The notes beneath the pieces were generated by a model that saw only the letters and a list, made by a program, of their open reading frames with translations, made no database searches and had not been told where the DNA came from. 7,189 bases of DNA from an uncultured Eisenbergiella sp. (lineage in GTDB: Bacteria; Bacillota; Clostridia; Lachnospirales; Lachnospiraceae), in contig CARDPF010000164.1 of NCBI GenBank assembly GCA_948960675.1, positions 1 to 7,189 on the forward strand, read 5' to 3'. A program made the translations under genes and the position numbers. Positions 1 to 5,569 of this stretch are shown here, one piece after another (the first letter of the stretch is position 1; each line of letters opens with the position of its first letter).

Positions 1-858
1 TCCGTTGTAGGTATAATAAACCGTCGGGAATAAGCCGTTGGTCGTCTCCCCCAATATATTGGAAACCGGGATATTATAAGCGGCATGCTTAATTCCCAGA
101 TCGTCCAGTTCCCCGCCGGTAAGCTTAAGGGGATCCACCAAAATCCCCTTGATGGAGCTTTGTGCCGGAAAAGCGGCCGTATAAGCGGCCAGCGCCTCCG
201 GATTGGTAATATATGCAGGCCCGCACAGCGGCACGTACTCCCCGTCCAGTTTCACGGCCACCACAAATTTGGAATACAGCCGGGAATCCGCCCGGTTCTC
301 AAGCACATCCGCGCGCAGGGTAAAGGACTTATCCTTTTCGACGGAAGCGATAAACTCCCCCTCCCCCGCAAACTCCGTTTCATACATGTCCATCTCAAAC
401 AGATAGAATTGGTCGTCGTCGCTGGCAGGCTTTTCTTCCACAGACGCCTTGACCGCAAAACTGCCGCCCCCGGGCTCAATCTCACAGGCTTCCACCTTTA
501 CGAAGTTCTCCCGGTTCTCCTGTGTCAATTCCACCAATACTTCCGGCTCCGTTTCGGTCTCCGATTCCGGTTCCGTCCCTGCAGCAGTCTCCGGCTGCGT
601 CTCCCCGGCTTCTGCAAGTTCTTCACCTGTGCCGGCCTGCGTCTCCAGCACCGCAACCGGTTGGGCCTGCGCTGCCCCGTCGTCCCCGTCGGCCTGGTTA
701 CACGCCAAATACAAACCGCTCCCTACAAGCCCCAGGGAAACCGCTGCGGCGACCGCCACAATAATCGTCATCTGCCGGGTGTTGAGCCGCCCCAAACTGC
801 GGCCGGCCTTCCTCCCCCTGCCTTTCCTGTCCCTTTGCCTTCTTCCTGACTGTTTCAA
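1..858 (-). CDS. Membrane-anchored protein with acidic linker and start of a DUF5722-like domain (C-terminus cut by window edge)
   Basis: The frame is open from 858 to the window edge, giving 286 visible residues; the C-terminus lies outside. Residues 2-29 are strongly basic (many Arg/Lys), followed by a hydrophobic segment at about 31-52, so this is a type II-like membrane anchor with the rest outside the cell. Cys53 follows the segment, but the residues before it do not make a good lipobox. Residues 67-106 form a low-complexity Glu/Thr/Pro linker. Residues 107-226 look beta-rich. From about 230, the text includes 'IKGILVDP', 'DLGIKHAAYNIPVS' and 'PTVYYTYNG', which I recall as the opening of the DUF5722 family, thought to be a glycosidase-like barrel. 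The function is unknown. The start is TTG at 858: an in-frame stop lies at 871-873 and a GGGGGA-type site sits just upstream. The first in-frame ATG (771) would remove the basic head. The gene is downstream of the GH43-like gene but has its own promoter. Confidence 0.75.
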   Translation of the reverse strand, partial: MKQSGRRQRDRKGRGRKAGRSLGRLNTRQMTIIVAVAAAVSLGLVGSGLYLACNQADGDDGAAQAQPVAVLETQAGTGEELAEAGETQPETAAGTEPESETETEPEVLVELTQENRENFVKVEACEIEPGGGSFAVKASVEEKPASDDDQFYLFEMDMYETEFAGEGEFIASVEKDKSFTLRADVLENRADSRLYSKFVVAVKLDGEYVPLCGPAYITNPEALAAYTAAFPAQSSIKGILVDPLKLTGGELDDLGIKHAAYNIPVSNILGETTNGLFPTVYYTYNG

Positions 859-938
859 AACCTTCCCCCGTTACACTTCTGCATTGCGCCGTCTTCCATG
901 AAAACCGACCCGCGCAACCCCCTTTTCCTGTTCTTTTC

Positions 939-968
939 ATTATAGCATCACCTTAAAGCAAATGGCAA
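939..968 (-). promoter_or_regulatory. Sigma-A-type promoter for the DUF5722-like gene
   Basis: Read on the minus strand, TTGCCA (968-963) lies 18 bases before a perfect TATAAT (944-939). The -10 box is preceded by TGC, an extended -10 element. Transcription would begin near 932, leaving a leader of about 75 bases before the TTG start at 858. The gene can therefore be expressed separately from the GH43-like gene upstream. The call rests on consensus match and position only. Confidence 0.6.
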
Positions 969-984
969 TGCGTATTATGTAATG

Positions 985-1043
985 AAATTGTAACAATTTG
1001 CGCCGTATATTTCCGGCAAATTGACCCCTTTTCCAAATTTGCG
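985..1043. repeat. Cluster of inverted and direct AATTTGC/ACAATTT repeats, possible operator
   Basis: In the gap between the GH43-like stop and the DUF5722-like promoter, 985-999 is a perfect palindrome, AAATTGT-A-ACAATTT. Its right arm overlaps a second inverted repeat: AATTTGC (995-1001) against GCAAATT (1016-1022), which can also form an inner GCCG/CGGC stem (1002-1005 with 1014-1017). AATTTGCG recurs as a direct copy at 1036-1043, 41 bp from the copy at 995. The cluster lies just upstream of the -35 box at 963-968, where an activator or repressor could bind. It could also fold at the end of the GH43 transcript, but no T-run follows on the minus strand, so it is not a normal intrinsic terminator. 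The role is inferred. Confidence 0.45.
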
Positions 1044-1058
1044 ACAAAAAGCCCCCTA

Positions 1059-1973
1059 TCAGCCAAACCGCTCCCGCAGTGTTTCGTATTCCTTTTGCGT
1101 AATGGCCAGAACGCTGCCATGTCTTTTTAGCACCCTGCCCATGTCATACTGCCCTGCATCCGCCACACAAAACGCCCCACTGTCCAAATCCCGGCAAAGC
1201 AGCGGCAAATATCCGAGCCCCTGGGCAAACCGGTCCACCAAGAGACACCACATCTGCGCCTTTGGGAGCCAAAAAGCGGCCGGCCCCTCCACACCGGACA
1301 TGTCCTGCAGACATGCGCTTGGTATCTCCTCAAATGCCCCCCGCAGGCTCCGCCCCCTATCCATACGGATGTTTTTAGTCGTCTCATCCTTGGAAAAGCG
1401 GTAGAACATACCGTTTTGCTCCACAATCGTCGTATCAATGACATGGTGATCCCGTTCAATATATTTTTCTGGCCCACTAAAATCCTCGAAGTTTTTGGTA
1501 TAAGCACAGTAAATCCTCTGCTTGGGCTCCCTTTCCCCTTCCTCCTTCACACAGGAGGCCCAAAACACCAGATATGCCCCCTGCTCCGGGTCGTAAATGG
1601 CCTCGGGCGCCCACACACAGCCCGCTCCTTCCACCTTCCCATTCACGGCCCAGGGCGCCGACCAATTGACCAGGTCGCCGGAACGCCAAATCACCAGATC
1701 CGTGCTCCCCGCATGCTGCGCCACCTCCCAGCCTTTCCCGCTGGCGATGCGCAGATCCGTGGCGATGATATAGAAATTCCCGTCCAATTCCGACCGCAGG
1801 ATGAACGGATCCCGCACCCCTTTCTCCCCGATACAAGAGCGCAGGACCGGCCGTTGCCCATGCAAATCTTCCCAATGCATGCCGTCCTTACTCACCGCAA
1901 AATAGACCTGCTCCCCCTCTTTGGATTCCCCCGCAAAATGCACAAACAAAAAATGATCCTTCTCCCTTTCCAT
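1059..1973 (-). CDS. GH43-like glycosidase (five-bladed beta-propeller), probably cytoplasmic
   Basis: The 304-residue protein has a single-domain GH43 layout. RDPF (54-57) gives the likely base Asp55, WAPEAIYD lies at 121-128, IDTTI (179-183) gives the likely pKa-modulating Asp180, and VEGP (228-231) gives the likely acid Glu229. The order Asp-Asp-Glu and the spacing fit GH43 enzymes, which cleave arabinofuranosyl or xylosyl bonds (a few act on galactans). The assignment of individual residues is inferred from motif context. There is no signal peptide, so it should act on imported oligosaccharides. The frame extends to an ATG at 2021, but I choose ATG 1973 because a strong AAGGAGGG lies 8 bases upstream and the extra 16 residues lack family character. 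It is transcribed divergently from the GH2 gene. The exact substrate and subfamily cannot be told from the sequence. Confidence 0.85.
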   Translation of the reverse strand: MEREKDHFLFVHFAGESKEGEQVYFAVSKDGMHWEDLHGQRPVLRSCIGEKGVRDPFILRSELDGNFYIIATDLRIASGKGWEVAQHAGSTDLVIWRSGDLVNWSAPWAVNGKVEGAGCVWAPEAIYDPEQGAYLVFWASCVKEEGEREPKQRIYCAYTKNFEDFSGPEKYIERDHHVIDTTIVEQNGMFYRFSKDETTKNIRMDRGRSLRGAFEEIPSACLQDMSGVEGPAAFWLPKAQMWCLLVDRFAQGLGYLPLLCRDLDSGAFCVADAGQYDMGRVLKRHGSVLAITQKEYETLRERFG

Positions 1974-1981
1974 TTTCCAAA

Positions 1982-1989
1982 CCCTCCTT
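1982..1989 (-). promoter_or_regulatory. Strong ribosome binding site that sets the GH43-like start
   Basis: On the minus strand AAGGAGGG lies 8 bases before ATG 1973. No comparable site precedes the longer in-frame ATG at 2021, so the shorter protein is preferred. Confidence 0.85.
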
Positions 1990-2060
1990 CTTATAATTCC
2001 CAGCGTACCACTTTTTTCCATTTCCTACAACCCCCACCTGGACAAACTCCCAAAGTCGCT

Positions 2061-2088
2061 ATTTTACAACAAGTCACTCCATTTTCCA
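2061..2088 (-). promoter_or_regulatory. Candidate promoter for the GH43-like gene
   Basis: On the minus strand, TGGAAA (2088-2083) is followed after 16 bases by TAAAAT (2066-2061). The -35 match is only fair. It gives a leader of roughly 80 bases before ATG 1973. Its -35 box directly abuts the -35 box of the opposite-strand candidate. A second TATAAA on the minus strand around 2115 has no good -35 partner. Confidence 0.3.
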
Positions 2089-2117
2089 TTGTTTTTGGGG
2101 CGGCTTTTCTTTATAGT
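2089..2117 (+). promoter_or_regulatory. Candidate promoter for the GH2 gene
   Basis: TTGTTT (2089-2094) and TATAGT (2112-2117) are separated by 17 bases. Transcription would begin near 2124, giving a long leader that includes the hairpin at 2146-2165. A perfect TTGACA at 2177-2182 has no -10 box at the right distance, so this upstream pair is the better candidate. Confidence 0.4.
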
Positions 2118-2145
2118 AAAATCAATCATTAGGATACATTTTTTC

Positions 2146-2165
2146 ATGCGCCATTATTGGCGCAT
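2146..2165. repeat. Perfect 8-bp inverted repeat in the GH2 leader
   Basis: ATGCGCCA (2146-2153) and TGGCGCAT (2158-2165) are exact reverse complements around a TTAT loop. It lies downstream of the candidate GH2 promoter, where a bound repressor would block transcription or an RNA hairpin could form. On the plus strand no T-run follows, so it is not an ordinary terminator of transcription toward GH2. Operator or leader hairpin are both open. Confidence 0.55.
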
Positions 2166-2219
2166 CCGTAACAATTTTGACAGGCCTGTGCATTTACTGC
2201 GCAGCAGGCCGTTAAAATA

Positions 2220-2272
2220 CGCAGCGGATGCCGTAACAGGACTTGCTTGGACTGTTGCGGAGGGCCGCTGCG
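2220..2272 (+). repeat. Inverted repeat just before the GH2 ribosome binding site
   Basis: CGCAGCGG (2220-2227) and CCGCTGCG (2265-2272) are exact reverse complements enclosing 37 bases. The 3' arm ends 7 bases before the GGAGG at 2280. If it forms in the mRNA, it could affect ribosome access or shield the leader. A nested GCGG/CCGC pair (2257-2260 with 2265-2268) competes for the same arm. The function is inferred. Confidence 0.35.
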
Positions 2273-2279
2273 CATGAAT

Positions 2280-2284
2280 GGAGG
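2280..2284 (+). promoter_or_regulatory. Ribosome binding site that sets the GH2 start
   Basis: GGAGG lies 5 bases before ATG 2290. An in-frame ATG at 2278 overlaps this site and has no such element at the proper distance, so 2290 is taken as the start. Confidence 0.8.
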
Positions 2285-2289
2285 TTTCT

Positions 2290-4650
2290 ATGGATAAAAC
2301 CACTCTTTACCTGACAGACCGCTGCCGCTTTCACTTGGGCGACATCCCCGACGCATGGCAGTCCTGGTTTGACGATTCGGCCTGGGAGGAAGTGACGCTT
2401 CCCCACGACTGGTCCGTAACCCTTCCCTTTTCGCGGGAATATTCCAGCGGCACCGGTTATCTGGCCGGGGGAATCGGCTGGTACCGCATCCGCATTTCAC
2501 CCGACCAGGCCTGGCAGGGCAAGCGGATTTCGCTGGTTTTCGACGGCGTTTACAAAAACAGCCGCGTCTGGTGTAACAGCTGCTATCTGGGCCAGCGGCC
2601 CAACGGCTATGTTTCCTTTTCCTACGACATTACGGACCGGTTTTGTTTCGACCGTGACACCGTCGTCGCAATCAGCGTAGACCACAGGGATATTTCCGAT
2701 TCCCGCTGGTTTACCGGCTCCGGCATCACCCGGCAGGTGCGTCTTGTCGTAGAGGAGGCAATACATCCAATCTACAACGGCATCTTCTTCACCACCCCAA
2801 AGGTCAGCAGCGAAAATGCGCAGGCGTCCGTGGACTGTGAGATTACCAACACTACCGGCCAAACGGCAGCCGTCACGGTCACAAACACCCTGTTGGATCC
2901 ACAGGGCCATACGGCAGCTTCCCAATGCAGGGATGCCGTTTTGGAGGCCTACGGCACCCAAACGGTGTCCACCGCCTTTTCCATAGCCGCCCCTGCCCTC
3001 TGGGCTCCTAAGCATCCTGCCCTTTACACCCTGCAGACCCGCCTTTCCTACAGGCTTGCGGACTCTGACGATACGGTAACTTCCCTCGCGGATGTCCAAA
3101 AGGTAGGTATCCGCAGCTTTTCCTTCGACCCGGACACCGGCTTTTTCTTAAACGGAGAAGCCATGACCCTCAAAGGTGTCTGTGTCCACCACGACGCAGG
3201 CTGCCTGGGCGCCGCCGTCTATCCTGCGGTGTGGAGACGCCGCCTAAGAAAGCTCAAAGCCATGGGCTGCAACGCCATCCGCACAAGCCACAATCCCCAC
3301 ATGCCTGGGCTGTACGACCTCTGCGATGAGCTGGGGTTTTTGGTCATGGACGAAGCCTTCGACGAATGGGAAGGCCCCAAAAACAAATGGTGGCAGGGGC
3401 ATAACGTATACCCGCCCCGCCATCAGGGCTACTATCTGGATTTTCCCCAGTGGCACGAGCAAGACCTGACCGACTTCATCCGCCAAGACCGCAACCATCC
3501 CAGCGTGATCCTGTGGAGCATCGGCAATGAAATCGACTATCCCAACGATCCTTACTGCCACCCTTCTTTTGCCAGCATGACGGGAAACAATGATGCCAAC
3601 AAGCCTGCGCAGGAACGCCAGTATAATCCGCAGCGCCCCAACGCCGAACGCCTTGCGCCTCTTGCGGCCAGACTCTGCGGTATCGCCAAAAGGGCGGATC
3701 CGACCCGGCCCGTGACCCTTGCGGCCGCTTTTCCGGAACTTTCCGCCAAAATCGGTTTTCTGGATGCGCTGGACGTGGCCGGTTACAACTACAAGGAGCA
3801 CCTGTACGAGGAGAGCCATGCCGCTTTTCCGGATAAACCGTTTTTGGGCAGTGAAAACGGGCATAGTCTCTCCGCATGGAAAGCCGTCACCGACAATCCG
3901 TATATTTCGGGACAGTTCCTTTGGACCGGCATTGATTATCTCGGCGAAGCGCATGGCTGGCCCATTCACGGTTCCGGCGCAGGCCTTTTGACACTGGCAG
4001 GCTTTGAAAAGCCCGGCTATTACCGCCGCCAAAGCTTCTGGTCCGATGTGCCCATGCTTCACCTTGTCACCGCGTCCGCAGACGCAGGGCACGGGGAATT
4101 CACCCCCGTTTCCGAACGGTGGAATTATCCTTTAGGCTCCGACGTTTTGGTAAAATGCTATACCAATCTTGCGCATGCGGAATTTTTCCTAAACGGCCAA
4201 AGCCTGGGCATCCATGAAAAGGATGCCGACAGCGATTGTATCCGTCTCACGGTTCCCTTCGCGCCCGGCACGCTGCAGGCAAAGGCCGCTGCAGGCGGGC
4301 AGGAAATCACAGACAGCCTTTCCACCACCGGATGTGCCTGCCAGATACAGCTTACCTGCACCATGGACGCCCAGAAAGGGGAGCCTTTCCAAATCGAAGC
4401 GACCCTGCAGGACAACCTGGGGCAGCGTGTTGTAGACGACAGCACCCGGCTGCTTGTCCGGGTGGAAAACGGCCGGCTGCTGGGACTGGAAAACGGGGAT
4501 CTGGCAGATGTCACCGACTATGGCGCGCCATACCGCAGGGCTTACCGGGGACAGCTTCTAATTTATGTAGCCCCCTATAAGGAAGGGCCTGCCCCTGTAG
4601 TGACGGTATCCGGCGAGGGCGTCGCCACAGCGTCCGTCACTTTGGCATAG
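2290..4650 (+). CDS. Glycoside hydrolase family 2 enzyme, probable beta-galactosidase
   Basis: The 786-residue protein has the full GH2 order: a jelly-roll sugar-binding domain (about 5-160), an Ig-like domain (about 165-280), a TIM barrel (about 285-590), a DUF4982-type beta domain (about 600-665), and a C-terminal GH2 domain (about 670-786) containing 'GLENGD' (732-737). The GH2 signature 'NAIRTSHNPH' begins at 328 and 'MDEAFD' at 353. Glu414 in 'WSIGNEIDYP' is the acid/base and Glu522 in 'FLGSENGH' the likely nucleophile; 'GQFLWTGIDYLGEAHGWP' follows. It should release beta-linked sugars, most likely galactose, from oligosaccharides in the cytoplasm, since no signal peptide is present. Family members also include beta-glucuronidases and others, so the substrate is not certain. 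It is transcribed away from the GH43-like gene, and its last 76 bp overlap the AraC gene on the other strand. All key residues are intact. Confidence 0.92.
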   Translation: MDKTTLYLTDRCRFHLGDIPDAWQSWFDDSAWEEVTLPHDWSVTLPFSREYSSGTGYLAGGIGWYRIRISPDQAWQGKRISLVFDGVYKNSRVWCNSCYLGQRPNGYVSFSYDITDRFCFDRDTVVAISVDHRDISDSRWFTGSGITRQVRLVVEEAIHPIYNGIFFTTPKVSSENAQASVDCEITNTTGQTAAVTVTNTLLDPQGHTAASQCRDAVLEAYGTQTVSTAFSIAAPALWAPKHPALYTLQTRLSYRLADSDDTVTSLADVQKVGIRSFSFDPDTGFFLNGEAMTLKGVCVHHDAGCLGAAVYPAVWRRRLRKLKAMGCNAIRTSHNPHMPGLYDLCDELGFLVMDEAFDEWEGPKNKWWQGHNVYPPRHQGYYLDFPQWHEQDLTDFIRQDRNHPSVILWSIGNEIDYPNDPYCHPSFASMTGNNDANKPAQERQYNPQRPNAERLAPLAARLCGIAKRADPTRPVTLAAAFPELSAKIGFLDALDVAGYNYKEHLYEESHAAFPDKPFLGSENGHSLSAWKAVTDNPYISGQFLWTGIDYLGEAHGWPIHGSGAGLLTLAGFEKPGYYRRQSFWSDVPMLHLVTASADAGHGEFTPVSERWNYPLGSDVLVKCYTNLAHAEFFLNGQSLGIHEKDADSDCIRLTVPFAPGTLQAKAAAGGQEITDSLSTTGCACQIQLTCTMDAQKGEPFQIEATLQDNLGQRVVDDSTRLLVRVENGRLLGLENGDLADVTDYGAPYRRAYRGQLLIYVAPYKEGPAPVVTVSGEGVATASVTLA
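4575..4650. other. Tail-to-tail coding overlap of GH2 and AraC genes (76 bp)
   Basis: The GH2 stop (TAG, 4648-4650) lies inside the AraC gene and the AraC stop (4575-4577) lies inside the GH2 gene. Both strands are coding for about 25 codons. I see no convincing intrinsic terminator for either gene; the nearest candidate, GCCCGG (4650-4655) with CCGGGC (4677-4682), has a loop of 21 bases and no T-run after it. Confidence 0.85.
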
Positions 4651-5558
4651 CCCGGCTGGGAAATCATTTTTTCATACCGGGCGGGCGACATGCCCGTATA
4701 CTTTTTAAATACCTTGCTGAAATAGCTTTCGTCCTGAAAACCCACCCGATAGCCGATCGCGGTGATTTTCATGGAAGTCGTCCCCAAAAGCTCCCTGGCA
4801 TGGTGTATCCTGGTCTCATTGAGATATACAAAAATGGTTTTCCCGATGGTACGCTTAAACACGCGGTTTAAATAGTCAAAATTGCAGGAAAGCTTCTCCT
4901 CTATCAACGCGCTGGTGATCGGCTCACCGTAATGGACGTTGAGATAGTGGAGAAGCTTTTGTACCTTCCGGTAAGAATCCGGAATCTCCAATACCCTCTC
5001 CAGCGCATGTACCGATACGGCCTCCCTCCCAATCTCCACCAAGGCCTCCATAAACCTGCAGGCACAGGAAACCTTATAGTTTTCCATCTGGTTTTGGTTT
5101 TGCTCCACCGCGTCTTCCAAAAGGGATAGAATCTTTAAATAGCTTTTTCCCGTGCGCAGCCGCAGCATTTTGGGAAAACACAGCCAGGAATCCCGGTACA
5201 TTAAGTAAGAGCCGCTGCACTCCTGCAGGCTCTCACTGCGAAGCTGCATACCCCGCCGCCCGAAATCCGCATCTTCGCTGCGGCGGTATATCTGCGGATG
5301 GCGGAAATGGATATAATAGTATTCGCATTCGGACGCACGGATCCCCTGATGGGTAAAATCAGGATCCAAAAGAATGACGTCCCCCTCGGATAACGTATAT
5401 GCCAGCCCGTTTTCCTCCAGGTACAGCGTTCCCTTCCGCATGACATAGAGAATATATTCGTCCGGCCTTCTCTTTTTATGAACATAGGGCGGTTCCAAAA
5501 CCGCCCTATCCACAAGCCGCACCTGCGGCAGTATGTTTCCGTTAATCTCATAATACAT
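4575..5558 (-). CDS. AraC-family transcriptional regulator
   Basis: The 327-residue protein has an N-terminal cupin-type sensing domain (about 10-110, with 'EGDVILLDPDFTHQG'), a helical linker (about 130-195), and a C-terminal AraC double helix-turn-helix (about 202-297) with 'GYRVGFQDESYFSKVFKK' and 'GMSPARYEK'. Proteins of this kind sense a sugar and activate nearby glycosidase genes, so it is the likely regulator of this locus. It starts 11 bases after the GH35 stop and has no clear Shine-Dalgarno site, which suggests translation coupled to GH35. The ATG at 5558 is chosen because the next Met is residue 40, inside the cupin domain. The final 30 residues extend past the DNA-binding domain as a Pro/Thr/Ala-rich tail; the last 25 or so are coded opposite the end of the GH2 gene. 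Confidence 0.92.
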   Translation of the reverse strand: MYYEINGNILPQVRLVDRAVLEPPYVHKKRRPDEYILYVMRKGTLYLEENGLAYTLSEGDVILLDPDFTHQGIRASECEYYYIHFRHPQIYRRSEDADFGRRGMQLRSESLQECSGSYLMYRDSWLCFPKMLRLRTGKSYLKILSLLEDAVEQNQNQMENYKVSCACRFMEALVEIGREAVSVHALERVLEIPDSYRKVQKLLHYLNVHYGEPITSALIEEKLSCNFDYLNRVFKRTIGKTIFVYLNETRIHHARELLGTTSMKITAIGYRVGFQDESYFSKVFKKYTGMSPARYEKMISQPGYAKVTDAVATPSPDTVTTGAGPSL

Positions 5559-5569
5559 ATTGGTTTCAG

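Larger units (their letters stand above)
1974..2289. other. Divergent control region between GH43-like and GH2 genes
   Basis: This 316-bp stretch has no credible gene. It carries candidate promoters for both directions around 2061-2117, a perfect 8-bp hairpin at 2146-2165, two 8-bp palindromes (CAGGCCTG at 2181-2188 and CTGCGCAG at 2197-2204), and a longer-range inverted repeat at 2220-2272 before the GH2 ribosome binding site. CCGTAACA occurs twice, at 2166-2173 and 2231-2238. The leader of the GH2 transcript would be about 165 bases if the plus-strand promoter is right. I recognise no known riboswitch in it. Confidence 0.6.

Noticed and set aside
85..849. A 254-codon plus-strand open frame opposite the DUF5722-like gene
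   Set aside because: The minus-strand frame has a basic head, membrane segment, linker and recognisable domain text; the plus-strand frame has only Arg/Pro-rich text.
698..940. A minus-strand ATG frame starting within the -10 box of the DUF5722-like promoter
   Set aside because: Its ATG overlaps the end of TATAAT, it is out of frame with the real gene, and it ends shortly after the membrane segment with no family character.
1416..2132. A 238-codon plus-strand open frame across the GH43-like gene and control region
   Set aside because: It is antisense to well-conserved GH43 motifs, rich in Pro/His/Arg, and has no ribosome binding site or family resemblance.
2146..2165. Hairpin as an intrinsic terminator
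   Set aside because: The T-run lies before the stem on the plus strand and neither strand has a T-run after it; no gene ends close by.
2177..2182. Perfect TTGACA as a -35 box for GH2
   Set aside because: At 16-18 bases downstream there is only GC-rich sequence; the nearest -10-like TAAAAT (2213-2218) is about 30 bases away, too far for a standard promoter.
3244..4092. A 282-codon open frame on the minus strand inside the GH2 gene
   Set aside because: It lies fully opposite the intact GH2 barrel, resembles no protein family and has no separate control signals. It is a by-product of GC-rich codon use.
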